A stretch of 64,000 nt of DNA, taken from Bosea sp. 124. GTDB lineage: Bacteria; Pseudomonadota; Alphaproteobacteria; Rhizobiales; Beijerinckiaceae. The stretch's first letter is position 1. Every line of letters begins with the position of its first letter. Of the stretch, positions 35,041 through 49,608 are shown piece after piece. The stretch lies in the NCBI RefSeq assembly GCF_003046175.1, contig NZ_PZZM01000001.1, positions 2,807,001 through 2,871,000 of the forward strand. Direction: 5' to 3'. Below the pieces are notes generated by a model. It searched no databases. It was not told the origin of the DNA and worked only from the letters and a program-made list of their open reading frames with translations. The position numbers and the translations under genes are program-made.

Positions 35041-35823
35041 ATGAGCGCGGTCGATTTCGGGGCTTTCGTCGCGGAGCTGGCGACGCAGTCCGGCCAGGCA
35101 ATCCTGCCGTTCTTCCGGGCGCATCACGCGATGGAGGACAAGTCGGCGGGAGGCGTGTTCGACCCCGTCACCGAGGCCGACCGTGCCGGTGAGACCATCA
35201 TGCGCCATCTGATCAAGCGCAGCTTCCCCGCCCATGGCGTACTTGGCGAGGAGTTCGGCAACGAGAACACGGACGCAGAATACGTCTGGGTGCTCGATCC
35301 GATCGACGGCACCCGCGCCTTCATCTCCGGCATTCCGGTCTGGGGTACGCTGATCGGGCTCGCGCGCGACGGCACGCCCGTCTACGGCATGATGCACCAG
35401 CCCTTCACCGGCGAGCGCTATTCCGGCGACGGGCGCGAGGCGCGTTATGAAGGGCCGGGCGGTGCGCGGACGCTGCGGACCCGCCAGGTCGCCGGCCTAT
35501 CCAGCGCGACGCTGATGACGACATCGCCCGGGCTGTTCCGGAACGACGAGGCGCTGGCCTATCAACGGGTCGAGAGCCAGGTCCGTCTCGCCCGGTATGG
35601 CTGCGACTGCTACGCCTATTGCATGCTGGCCTCGGGCCATGTCGATCTCGTCATCGAGAGCGGGCTCAAGCCCTACGATATCGTGGCGCTGATCCCGATC
35701 ATCGAGGGCGCCGGCGGCATCGTCACCTCATGGGACGGCGGCAGCGCCGCCGGGGGCGGGCGCATCCTCGCCGCCGCCAGCAAGCCGTTGCACGAGGCCG
35801 CGCTCGCTTTGCTCGCCGGCTGA
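35041..35823 (+). CDS. hisN: Histidinol-phosphatase (inositol monophosphatase family)
   Basis: A 260-residue Mg-dependent phosphatase of the IMPase fold. Metal-site motifs are LGEEFG and WVLDPIDGTRAFISG, with PYDIVALIPIIEGAGG at the C-terminal site. The AFISGIPVWG stretch is characteristic of HisN histidinol-phosphatases rather than inositol phosphatases, so it likely performs the penultimate step of histidine synthesis. Upstream in-frame ATGs at 34954 and 34987 add a basic, unconserved stretch; 35041 fits the family. Its last 96 bases overlap the 3' end of the gene on the other strand. Confidence 0.88.
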   Translation: MSAVDFGAFVAELATQSGQAILPFFRAHHAMEDKSAGGVFDPVTEADRAGETIMRHLIKRSFPAHGVLGEEFGNENTDAEYVWVLDPIDGTRAFISGIPVWGTLIGLARDGTPVYGMMHQPFTGERYSGDGREARYEGPGGARTLRTRQVAGLSSATLMTTSPGLFRNDEALAYQRVESQVRLARYGCDCYAYCMLASGHVDLVIESGLKPYDIVALIPIIEGAGGIVTSWDGGSAAGGGRILAAASKPLHEAALALLAG

Positions 35824-36810
35824 AACGGCAGGCACCGTGTCGGCAACCCCGGCGTCGATCGCGCCATCCTCGCCGGGGATGAAGGCGTCGAAGGCCCCCC
35901 AGAACTGCGCCCGGATGTCGTCGCTCTCCATCAGGATCTCGTGGCGCGATGTCGGCAGGATCAGCGCCTGCCCGGTTTTCAGGCGGGCGGCGAAGCGCTC
36001 GATCGCGGGCGTCGAGACTACGCGATCGCGGCCGGCGGCGATGACCAGCGTCGGCACCCGCACCTCGCGCGCCACCTGCGGCGCATTGAGCCGCGCCATC
36101 AACTGAAAGGCCGTGCGGACCCAGGCGATGGTCGGATCGCCGATGCTGAGCTCGCGGGCGGAGGCGGAGAGCGCGCTGTTGCGGGCATAGCGGGCGGGGT
36201 CGCTGGTCAGGCGGTTGCCGTCGAAGGGCTTGGTCGCGATCGCGGTGTCGCCGCCGCCGGGGATGAAGGCCCGTCCGAGGCCGAGCCAGAACAGCAGGCT
36301 GGCCAACCGGCTCGCCGCCTTCGGATTCTCGGTGATGGTCAGGTCCAGCATCGGCGCCAGGGCCACCAGGCGCGAGACCGGCAAGGCGCCATGGCGGGCG
36401 GCGTCGAGGCAGAGCGCGGCGCCCATCGAATGGGCCAGCACGAAATAGGGGCCGGGCAGCTTCTCGCGCATCTGCACCAAGGCGAGCGCGAGATCGGCCT
36501 CGTAGTGGCGCAGCCAGCCGACATGGCCCTTGCGTCCCCGCGCGACGACGCGCTGCGAGCCGCCCTGGCCACGCCAGTCGAAGGCGAGGACATGGAAGCC
36601 GCGCCGCCGCAGCTCGGCGATCGTCTCGCTGTAGCGCTCGATGAATTCGGCGCGGCCCTGGACCAGGACGACGCTGCCGCGCACGGGCCGGACCGTCGGC
36701 CGCCAGCTCGCAAAGCGCAGTTGCGCGCGATCGCGCGTCGCCGCGAACCAGACCTTGCCGTGGCCCGGCACCGGATAGTCGGGGTGAGCGAAGAGCTCAG
36801 CTTCTGTCAT
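35728..36810 (-). CDS. Alpha/beta hydrolase (lysophospholipase/monoacylglycerol lipase type)
   Basis: A 360-residue serine hydrolase. The nucleophile elbow is AHSMGAAL, the oxyanion region DWRGQGGSQR, the acid AAGRDRVV and the His in TSRHEILME. These match PldB-like lipases. The C-terminal 55 residues (DAFIPGEDGAIDAG to GGAAAVP) are low complexity and extend across the end of hisN on the opposite strand. The start at 36810 is chosen to begin at the conserved domain; the frame is open to 36930. Confidence 0.83.
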   Translation of the reverse strand: MTEAELFAHPDYPVPGHGKVWFAATRDRAQLRFASWRPTVRPVRGSVVLVQGRAEFIERYSETIAELRRRGFHVLAFDWRGQGGSQRVVARGRKGHVGWLRHYEADLALALVQMREKLPGPYFVLAHSMGAALCLDAARHGALPVSRLVALAPMLDLTITENPKAASRLASLLFWLGLGRAFIPGGGDTAIATKPFDGNRLTSDPARYARNSALSASARELSIGDPTIAWVRTAFQLMARLNAPQVAREVRVPTLVIAAGRDRVVSTPAIERFAARLKTGQALILPTSRHEILMESDDIRAQFWGAFDAFIPGEDGAIDAGVADTVPAVSAGEQSERGLVQRLAGGGEDAPAPGGAAAVP

Positions 36811-36911
36811 GCCGGGCCTTCCTGTCGGCGGGCCGGCCGCCTCGCCGCCCGTGCGAATCGAGGCCGCTGCCGCCGGGTGAGCGACAATCCTTATGCCTGC
36901 CGCAGCGGGCT

Positions 36912-36940
36912 CTTGAAAAGCCGAAAACACCTTCCCAATT
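36912..36940 (+). promoter_or_regulatory. RpoH (sigma-32)-type promoter of hsp20
   Basis: CTTGAAA (36912-36918), a 15-base spacer and CCCAATT (36934-36940) match the heat-shock sigma consensus (CTTGAAA, CCCCATNT-like). It is about 95 bases before the small heat-shock gene start. Confidence 0.65.
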
Positions 36941-36947
36941 CAGTGTG

Positions 36948-37042
36948 GCGCAGGCCGGAACCGGCTGCGCAGCACCGAACCGGGCCCGCGCTCATGACGA
37001 GGCGGGCTGGACCAAACGTCGCTTCCTCTGGAGGACATCATG
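36948..37042 (+). promoter_or_regulatory. ROSE-like RNA thermometer in the hsp20 leader
   Basis: The 5' leader can fold into three hairpins. The first pairs GCGCAG/CTGCGC and CCGG/CCGG (36948-36970) with one bulged G. The second pairs GCCCGC (36984) and GCGGGC (37002). The third sequesters the ribosome-binding site: TCGCT (37019-37023) and TCCTC (37024-37028) lie just before GGAGGA (37030-37035). The UCGCU...CCU...GGAGGA order is the conserved core of ROSE thermometers found before rhizobial small heat-shock genes. Confidence 0.65.
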
Positions 37043-37513
37043 CGTCATTTCGATCTTTCCCCGCTCTATCGCTCGACCGTCGGCTTCGACCGCCTGTTCT
37101 CGCTGCTCGACCAGGCCGGCAGCACCGAGGCTGCGCCGAGTTACCCCCCTTACAACATCGAACGTACCGCTGAGAACGCCTACCGCATCACCATCGCGGT
37201 CGCGGGCTTCGGCGAGGGTGACCTTGCCATCGAGAGCAAGGAGAACGCGCTTACCGTTCGCGGCGAGAAGCAGGCCAACGACAATGGCGAGAAGCGCGAG
37301 ATCTTGCATCAGGGTATCGCCGCACGCGCCTTCGAGCGTCGCTTCCAGCTCGCCGACTATGTTCAGGTGACCGGCGCCAGCCTCGAGAACGGGCTGCTCC
37401 ACATCGATCTCGTGCGCGAGATTCCGGAGGCCAAGAAGCCGCGCCAGATCGTGATCGGTGGCAGCAAGGCCAAGGTGCTCGAAGCCAAGGTCGAGACCGC
37501 GAAGGCGGCGTAA
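37040..37513 (+). CDS. hsp20: Small heat-shock protein, Hsp20/IbpA family
   Basis: A 157-residue alpha-crystallin-domain chaperone of the IbpA class that holds unfolded proteins in the cytosol. The N-terminal arm contains SPLYRSTVGFDRLFSLLD, as in rhizobial class A small Hsps. The alpha-crystallin domain spans about residues 40-130 (NAYRITIAVAGFGEGDLAIE). The C-terminal anchor is near PEAKKPRQIVIGG. GGAGGA before the ATG is apparently masked by the leader. A heat-shock promoter and terminator make it a single-gene unit. Confidence 0.92.
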   Translation: MRHFDLSPLYRSTVGFDRLFSLLDQAGSTEAAPSYPPYNIERTAENAYRITIAVAGFGEGDLAIESKENALTVRGEKQANDNGEKREILHQGIAARAFERRFQLADYVQVTGASLENGLLHIDLVREIPEAKKPRQIVIGGSKAKVLEAKVETAKAA

Positions 37514-37537
37514 CGCGCCATCCTGACCGCAAAGAGA

Positions 37538-37570
37538 GGGCGCTTCCGGGAAACCGGAAGCGCCCTTTTT
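37538..37570 (+). terminator. Rho-independent terminator of hsp20
   Basis: A perfect 12-base stem, GGGCGCTTCCGG (37538-37549) and CCGGAAGCGCCC (37554-37565), with a GAAA tetraloop and a TTTTT run. It is very stable and lies 25 bases after the stop. Confidence 0.92.
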
Positions 37571-37602
37571 CGTGCCTGCCGCAATGCCTGCGCCAAGACC
37601 CT

Positions 37603-38532
37603 TCAATCCAGCGGTGTCACCGGAACGGCCGGGGTTTCGGGCCTGGGCGTCGAGGGCGTGGCGTCCTGCGTCTGGACCGGCGGGAGCTGAGACGGGATGC
37701 CGGGCTGTTCGCTGCGGGCGAGCGGCGGCTCGCGCTCGCCGGTTTCCGTGCCACGCACATCGCTCGGATTGACGAGCCGGGGCTTCTCGGCGCCCGTCGC
37801 GGGGGCGCTCGGGCCGGGCGTCGGCGCGGCCGGCGTCGCGGGAGACGGCAGGACCTCGGTCGGCGGTGCGCTGGCAGAGGCCGGAGGCTTCTCGGCTGGC
37901 GGGGCCGGTTGGGCGTGCGGCGGAGCGGCTGGCGAGGGTGGTGTCGCCGTGGCCGGTGCGCTGGCTGAAGCGGGCGGCTTGTCGGCGGCAGGTGCGGGTT
38001 CGATGCGTGGCGGGGCCGCCGGTGACGGTGGAATCACGGTCGCCGGCGCAGTGGCCTGGCCCGGGGGCTTCAGCGAGGGCGGCCGCTCCGGCGGGCGCGG
38101 CACGGGGCGTGGCTGCGGCGGCCTGGCCTCGTCGCGCGGATCGACGCGGGCGACGCGCGGGGCGCCGCGTGCCGGACCCTGCAGGACGATTTCGTCGAGC
38201 ACCTCGCCGCTATAGGAGTCGAGGATCAGCCGAACCCGCGCGCCGGTCCGGGTCCGGCCATCGACGACATAGGTGGAGCCGCTGCGGACGGTGCGATCGA
38301 CCTGATCGAGCCCGAAATCGCGGGCCGCAATGCGACCGATGGCGCGCGCCGGGATCTGCGCGGGCGGGCGCGGCGCGGCATAGCGATAGCCGTAGCGCTG
38401 TTCGAGATAGGGGGCATCTTCTTCGTAGAGATAATACTGCGCCGATGCGGCGCCGGCGGTGCCGGTCAATGCACCGGCGACGGCCAGGCCCATCAGCACG
38501 GTGCGCCCCGGCGCGGTCGAACGAATTACCAT
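37603..38532 (-). CDS. Exported proline/alanine-rich protein of unknown function
   Basis: A 309-residue protein. A signal peptide (VLMGLAVAGALTGTAGAASAQ, cleavage near residue 31) is followed by a short folded segment with ARVRLILDSYSGEVLDEIV (about residues 98-118), similar to a PepSY-like fold. The rest (about 125-309) is a Pro/Ala/Ser-rich low-complexity region with two tandem copies of a roughly 32-residue unit (PPSPAAPP...EKPPASASAP). It could span or brace the periplasm. No family is recognised. Confidence 0.7.
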   Translation of the reverse strand: MVIRSTAPGRTVLMGLAVAGALTGTAGAASAQYYLYEEDAPYLEQRYGYRYAAPRPPAQIPARAIGRIAARDFGLDQVDRTVRSGSTYVVDGRTRTGARVRLILDSYSGEVLDEIVLQGPARGAPRVARVDPRDEARPPQPRPVPRPPERPPSLKPPGQATAPATVIPPSPAAPPRIEPAPAADKPPASASAPATATPPSPAAPPHAQPAPPAEKPPASASAPPTEVLPSPATPAAPTPGPSAPATGAEKPRLVNPSDVRGTETGEREPPLARSEQPGIPSQLPPVQTQDATPSTPRPETPAVPVTPLD

Positions 38533-38618
38533 AGGTCATCCCTTCCAAGGACCGAAATTCAGGATTTCAGTCTTCGTTAGGGATTGCGGCCAGCTTGGGG
38601 CTGGAATCGGGAGGGAAT

Positions 38619-39683
38619 TCAGCCTTCCTCGCTGCCGATGATCGCGATCAGCCGTTCGACCTGCGCTTCCGGCGTGGCGAAGGACATTACGAAGCGGCCG
38701 ACGATTTCGCCGTCCGCGAGCGTCTCGCCCGCGGGCAGAGCCCGATCGGACCATGTCAGGAAGCCGACGCCGGCTGCCTGCAGCCGGGCCTGCAACGCCA
38801 CCGACAAGATCGGAAACACTTCATTGGCCTGGCAGGGCCAGGCCAGACGCGCCTCGCCGCTCCTGTCGATCGCCGTCGCCAGCTTCATGGCCATGGCGTT
38901 GGCGTGACGCGCGAGGGCGAGCCAGTGCCCGTCCGCCAACAGCCCCTCGAACTGCGCGCCGATGAGGCGGCCTTTCGACAGGGTCTGTCCGGCGCGCTTG
39001 CGGCGCCATTTCATCTCGGCGGCTGCTGCGGGATCGAAGAAGATCACGGCTTCGGCCGCCCAGGCGCCGTTCTTGGTGCCGCCGAAGGAGAGCACGTCGA
39101 TCCCGGCTTTCCAGGTCATCTCCGCCGGGCTGCAGCCGAGCGTCACCAGCGCATTGGCGAAGCGTGCGCCGTCCATGTGCAGGGTGAGGCGGCGCGCGGC
39201 GGCGGCCTGCTTGAGGGCGCGGATTTCGTCGAGGCTGTAGATCGTGCCGCACTCGGTCGCCTGGGTGATCGAGAGGGCCTGCGGCTGGACCTGGTGCAGC
39301 GCGCCTTCGCGGAAGCGCGTCAGGGTCTGCGTGACCAGATCAGGCGAGAGCTTGTTGCCGGCGCCGGGCAGGCCGATCAGCTTGGCGCCGTCGCTGAAGA
39401 ATTCCGGCGCGCCGCATTCGTCGTCGGCGACATGGCTTTCCTCATGCGTCAGCACGGCGCCCCAGGGCCGCGTGATGCTGGCGAGCGCCAGCGCATTCGC
39501 CGCCGTACCTGATGTCACCAGGAAGACCGCGACCTCATGCTCGAAGATCTCGGCGAAGCGCCGCTCGGCACCTTGCGTCCAGGTGTCGGTGCCATAGGCG
39601 GAGGCTGCGCCGTCATTGGCGGCGGCGATGGCTGCCATGACGTTGGGGCTGGCGCCGGCGGTGTTGTCGCTGATGAAGTTCAT
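38619..39683 (-). CDS. ltaE: Low-specificity L-threonine aldolase family
   Basis: A 354-residue PLP enzyme of the beta-eliminating lyase/threonine aldolase fold, splitting threonine or allo-threonine to glycine and acetaldehyde. Features: SDNTAGASP at the N-terminus, TSGTAANALAL (cofactor phosphate cup), HMDGARFANAL (Asp of the PLP ring) and the Schiff-base Lys in FGGTKNGAW. The start at 39683 begins at the conserved NFISDNT; the open frame continues upstream without homology. The alternative of a related lyase is unlikely. Confidence 0.9.
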   Translation of the reverse strand: MNFISDNTAGASPNVMAAIAAANDGAASAYGTDTWTQGAERRFAEIFEHEVAVFLVTSGTAANALALASITRPWGAVLTHEESHVADDECGAPEFFSDGAKLIGLPGAGNKLSPDLVTQTLTRFREGALHQVQPQALSITQATECGTIYSLDEIRALKQAAAARRLTLHMDGARFANALVTLGCSPAEMTWKAGIDVLSFGGTKNGAWAAEAVIFFDPAAAAEMKWRRKRAGQTLSKGRLIGAQFEGLLADGHWLALARHANAMAMKLATAIDRSGEARLAWPCQANEVFPILSVALQARLQAAGVGFLTWSDRALPAGETLADGEIVGRFVMSFATPEAQVERLIAIIGSEEG

Positions 39684-40311
39684 GCCGTTTGCGATAGAGG
39701 CGTGCTGCCTGCCTGCCAAGCGCGTGCGGGCGGGGCGGCTCTGCACGGCATGCCGGGCTGCCGGAGGCGGAGACCTGCAGGGCCCTCACAGAACAAGAAC
39801 CGTGCGGGGCGACTCCGGCTTCCGTACCGGATATGTCTCGTCTTTTCGCCCTATCGCAATAAAATGTCGTCTTGGCGTAAAATCGGCTCTTGTGCAGATA
39901 TTAGAATTCTGGCAAGTTCGTCTCGATAGGACAGTGTTGCTGTCCCATTTTTCACTGCGACGATCGCGACCCGCAAGGGTGGCGGTCACGCCAGCGCAAC
40001 GGAGCGGATCGATGACGAAGGGCACGGCAAAACACGCCAAAGCCATCCGTACGCGCGCCGCCCGCAAAGCGGCGGCCTGACAGGCGCGACAGGGCGAGAG
40101 CCCGAGCGCCTGCGGAGGACGCGGGCGCCCGAGAACAGCGCAAGCAAACCTCCGACAGAACGAACGGTCCGGCCATGTTGGCCCCATCCTTGCTGCCGGC
40201 TCTCAGGGGCCTGAGCGGCAGCGATGCGGCCCGGCACGGCGGAAGGATTATATGGACTCAAAGGTGCCTCCCGACGGAAGCTGTCGGGGCATTGGCAAGC
40301 GGGGTTTGACG
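39684..40311. other. 628-base gap upstream of gltB with two hairpins
   Basis: No gene of ordinary size is supported. GGACAG/CTGTCC (39929-39945, 5-base loop) followed by CATTTTT could be a weak terminator or an operator. CAGGCGC/GCGCCTG encloses GGGC/GCCC (about 40080-40112), a strong hairpin. Between them an ATG at 40012 opens a 22-codon basic peptide (MTKGTAKHAKAIRT...) with GGAG upstream; I cannot tell whether it is real. The promoter of gltB must lie here. Confidence 0.5.
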
Positions 40312-45015
<4,704 letters not shown>

Positions 45016-45137
45016 CCGGGACGGCGAGCCGGGCGGACATAGGCGTTCGCCCGGGCCACATGGATCAAGACAGGCTCCCATCGGCAAGGGATGCCTGGGC
45101 TCAAGCCCCGGGCAGCACGACGAGAGAAACGAAAAGT

Positions 45138-46562
<1,425 letters not shown>

Positions 46563-46569
46563 GCTTCTT

Positions 46570-46694
46570 CCCTCTCCCCTCGGGGGAGAGGGTGGCTCGG
46601 CGTAGCCGAGACGGGTGAGGGAAGTCCTGTACGGCCCTGCAATCCTTCCCTCATCCGACCGCTCCGCGGCCACCTTCTCCCCCGCGGGGGAAAG
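46570..46694. repeat. Large composite inverted repeat after gltD
   Basis: The left block has a perfect hairpin CCCTCTCCCC/GGGGAGAGGG (46570-46592) and CTCGGC/GCCGAG (46596-46610). The right block (46669-46694) is an inverted copy of the left, sharing GCCACC-TCTCCCCC-GGGG. GGGTGAGGG and CCCTCATCC also pair across the middle. It ends 4 bases before the next gene's stop and looks like an interspersed repeat family. Confidence 0.75.
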
Positions 46695-46697
46695 GAA

Positions 46698-47909
46698 TCA
46701 TCGCGGCCAGCGGTAATCGTCGATCCGGCCGGGCTTGGGCTCGGGCAGGACGCCTTCGCCGAAGATGCGGTCGAGCTGGCTTGCGATCTCGCCGCGGCCG
46801 CGGGCCTCGGGGATCGAGACCAGCAGCGCCTGTTCGCCCTGGCCGGCACTGCCGGTGAGCGGCAGGATCGGCCCCGCCAGCGGCTTGGCCTGGAGCGCGG
46901 CCGGCAGGCTGATCGTGGGCAGGCCGCTGACCATCTGGTCGATCAGGCGTTCGATGCCGCCGGGTTGCAGCTCGGGGTTGGTCGGTGCGCCGGTGTCGGG
47001 TGAGACCGGCAGTGCGATGACGTTGCCCTGCGCGCCGGGTTCGAACATGCGGCGGACCAGGACATCGACGAAATGGGCTGCCTTGCGGGCTCCCGCCGCA
47101 GTGAAGTGGATGCCGTCACCAAGGCGCAGCCGCATGGTCTGGCCGGAGACGTCAGGGCCCATCGCGGCATAGCGGTTCTCGGAATCGACGAAGGCGCCCC
47201 AGAGATCGACATATTGCCCGCCAGCGCGCTCGACCTGCTGGCGGTACTGCTCGTTGAAGGTGACGAAATCGGCCGAGAGTCGGGGATTCTGCACGGGCGG
47301 CGCACCGACCCAGATCAGCGGGATGCGCCTGGCGGCGAAGACCTGCGTCACGGCACTGATACGGTCGCGGTAGAGTTCGAGCCAGCGTGGGCTCAACGGT
47401 TCATGGACCGTGTCGCCCTCGCGCAGCGCCTGCCTGTCGTTCAGCCCGATCATCATGACGCCGAGGCTGATCTTCTGGTCGCTTGCCAGCAGATCGGCCG
47501 CGACCTTGGGCCAGTCGTGGAAGTCGCTGCGGACGAGGCCGGAATCGGGCTTCGCCTTCTGCAGCACGGCGACGTCCGGCCGGTCCTCCAATGCCTCCTC
47601 GAGCCCGTCGGCGAGGAGATGAGCGAGCGAATCGCCCATGACCAGGATGTGATGGGCGATGTCGACCTTGGGGATGACGGGATCGTCCCTGACCACGACA
47701 GGAGCAGCCGGACGGCGGCGCACGACCGGCGCGACACGCTGGCGCTGCGGCTGGGCGGCCGGCTGCTGCGGCTGCTGCCAGAACAGCTGGAACAGGCTGC
47801 GCTGCTGCGGGGCGCGCTGCTGGGGCGCCTGCGCGAGCGAGGACGGCCCGCCGGTCAGGAGGAGCAGGCCGGCCGCCGTCAGAAGCATGAGGAGGGAGCG
47901 CAAACGCAT
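46698..47909 (-). CDS. Exported DUF459 SGNH-hydrolase-family protein
   Basis: A 403-residue envelope protein with a signal peptide (LLMLLTAAGLLLLTGGPSSLAQA), a Gln/Pro/Arg-rich stretch (about residues 28-75) and a DUF459/SGNH domain. Block I is VMGDSLAHLL, block III is MIGLNDRQ and the catalytic Asp/His are in GDGIHFTAAG. Such proteins may remove acyl groups from periplasmic or surface glycans. It is the second SGNH-type hydrolase in the window (the other is at 9.2-10.0 kb). The C-terminus is an extension beyond the domain. Confidence 0.83.
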   Translation of the reverse strand: MRLRSLLMLLTAAGLLLLTGGPSSLAQAPQQRAPQQRSLFQLFWQQPQQPAAQPQRQRVAPVVRRRPAAPVVVRDDPVIPKVDIAHHILVMGDSLAHLLADGLEEALEDRPDVAVLQKAKPDSGLVRSDFHDWPKVAADLLASDQKISLGVMMIGLNDRQALREGDTVHEPLSPRWLELYRDRISAVTQVFAARRIPLIWVGAPPVQNPRLSADFVTFNEQYRQQVERAGGQYVDLWGAFVDSENRYAAMGPDVSGQTMRLRLGDGIHFTAAGARKAAHFVDVLVRRMFEPGAQGNVIALPVSPDTGAPTNPELQPGGIERLIDQMVSGLPTISLPAALQAKPLAGPILPLTGSAGQGEQALLVSIPEARGRGEIASQLDRIFGEGVLPEPKPGRIDDYRWPR

Positions 47910-47972
47910 CGGGCTCTCGATCCCGCGCCGGAGTCCGGCATGCCGACCATATAGTGCAAAACGGCCCGAACG

Positions 47973-49235
47973 TCAGCGCCCGGCGCGCATCTTCGCGAGC
48001 AAGGCGGGTGTCGGCCAGCCATCGGCGATCTCGCCGTTGCGGAGCTGGTATTGCCGCACCGCCTCGCGCGTGCCAGTGCCGATGCGGCCGTCGGCGTCAT
48101 GGTTGTAGAGGCCCTGTGCCTTCAGCCGGCGCTGGACGTCCTGCATGCCCGCCTTGTCGAGGCGCGGTGCCTGGATCGGCCAGTCGGCCTGGATCGCGGG
48201 GCGGCCCATGATCCGGTCGCCGAGATGGCCGACGGCCAGCGCATAGGCGTCGGAGGAGTTGTATTTCTTGATGACGTCGAAATTCTCGGTCAGCAGCATC
48301 ACCGGGCCGCGATGGCCGGCGGGGTAGAACAGCCTTGCCTCTCCCGAGGAGGGCAGGCTGCGGCCGTCAGCGCGGCGGACACCGGCCGAGGCGAAGGCGG
48401 AGAAGCTCGCCTTGTGGAACTTGTGGTCGAAGCCTTCGGGCAAGGTCACTTCGAGACCCCAGGGCAGGCCCTGCACCCAGCCATAGCCCTTGAGGTAATT
48501 GGCTGTGGAGGCGAGCGCGTCGGCGGTCGAGCTCCAGATGTCTGCATGACCGTCGCCGGTGAAGTCGACAGCGTATTTCTTGTAGCTCGACGGCATGAAC
48601 TGGGTGTGGCCCATGGCACCGGCCCAGGAGCCGCGCAGCTCGCGGCGCTCGACATGGCCTTCCTCGATCAGTTCGAGGGCGGTCAGCAATTCGTCGCGGA
48701 AGAAGTCGCCGCGATAGTGCAGATGGGCGAGCGTCGCGAGCGAGCGGATCGTATCCTTGTCGCCCTTGAACGAGCCGTAATTGGTCTCCATCCCCCAGAC
48801 GCCGAGCACGATCTCGCGCGGCACGCCGTAGCGCGCCTCGACCTGCGCCAGAATGGCGGCATTGTCCGAAGCCGCGTCACGCCCGCGCGGGATGCGCGTG
48901 CCGCCGACGGCGCTGTTGAGATAGCCCCAGATCGGCGCGGTGAACTCGGACTGCTTGCGTGTCAGCGCGGCGATCTGGGGATCCGGCGTCACGCCGCGCA
49001 GCGCGGCGTCGAAGGTCGCGCGAGATACCCCGCGCGCCTGGGCCAGCGGCCAGAGCCGCTGCAGGAATGCGTCGAAGGAGGCATTGGCAGGTGTCGCGAC
49101 ATTGGCAGGGCGCGCGATGGGGGCCGGCTTGGCTTCCCTGGCGCGGGCGGCCGAACTGCTGATCGAGCCCGTGGTCTGCGCCAGCGCCGGCGCGAGGCTG
49201 ATCAGGGCCGTGGCGGCGATGACGGACAGGCGCAT
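47973..49235 (-). CDS. mltB: Membrane-bound or periplasmic lytic murein transglycosylase (MltB family) with PG-binding domain
   Basis: A 420-residue exported peptidoglycan lyase. A signal peptide (residues 1-19) is followed by the MltB-type catalytic domain (about 50-340): catalytic Glu in VWGMETNYGSFKG, GAMGHTQFMPSSYKKYAVDF and ALASTANYLKGYGW. A C-terminal peptidoglycan-binding domain (about 355-418, DVQRRLKAQGLYNHDADG) anchors it to the wall. There is no lipobox cysteine. A CtrA-type box lies 53 bases upstream of the start, hinting at cell-cycle control. Confidence 0.9.
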   Translation of the reverse strand: MRLSVIAATALISLAPALAQTTGSISSSAARAREAKPAPIARPANVATPANASFDAFLQRLWPLAQARGVSRATFDAALRGVTPDPQIAALTRKQSEFTAPIWGYLNSAVGGTRIPRGRDAASDNAAILAQVEARYGVPREIVLGVWGMETNYGSFKGDKDTIRSLATLAHLHYRGDFFRDELLTALELIEEGHVERRELRGSWAGAMGHTQFMPSSYKKYAVDFTGDGHADIWSSTADALASTANYLKGYGWVQGLPWGLEVTLPEGFDHKFHKASFSAFASAGVRRADGRSLPSSGEARLFYPAGHRGPVMLLTENFDVIKKYNSSDAYALAVGHLGDRIMGRPAIQADWPIQAPRLDKAGMQDVQRRLKAQGLYNHDADGRIGTGTREAVRQYQLRNGEIADGWPTPALLAKMRAGR

Positions 49236-49287
49236 GGGACACTCTGACAAGGCTGGAGAGAGGTCGCACCAGAGCGCCTGAACAAGA

Positions 49288-49302
49288 TTAACCAAAGGTT
49301 AA
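49288..49302. promoter_or_regulatory. CtrA-type box upstream of the lytic transglycosylase
   Basis: TTAA, seven bases and TTAA (49288-49302) fit the full CtrA consensus TTAA-N7-TTAA; the spacer CCAAAGG makes the whole a 15-base palindrome. It is 53 bases upstream of the mltB ATG. Confidence 0.5.
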
Positions 49303-49608
49303 GCGCGGCGGCAATGCCGACGACGCACCGGGCGCGCGAGCTGTCCGATTTGACAAAGCGGAGCGCTTGGCCGAGCCTTGCGGCCATGGACAGCCATCTC
49401 CGTTTCTGCCGCGGTCTGCACCGCTCGGGCAATCTCATCGCGGGCCACTAGCCCCGCGCCCGTCGCATCGCGCGCTCCGGGCTCGGGGCAGGCGCTTCGC
49501 GCTTTCGGCCGCTCAGCCTTTGTTACCCCCTAATCTCTTCGGACAGTCGCGCGACGCAGCGGTCGATGGACCCTGCCGCCGGCTGCCGTCTGCTTTTCAG
49601 GATATGTC
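49303..49608. other. 306-base gap between the lytic transglycosylase and rnk-like genes
   Basis: No gene of usual size is supported. A 21-codon frame (MDSHLRFCRGLHRSGNLIAGH) starts at 49387 and could be a leader peptide, but has no clear ribosome-binding site. The gap must hold the divergent promoters for the two flanking genes. Confidence 0.4.

Noticed and set aside
49387..49452. A 21-codon leader peptide frame
   Set aside because: No clear ribosome-binding site and no link to the downstream gene; noted only within the gap entry.
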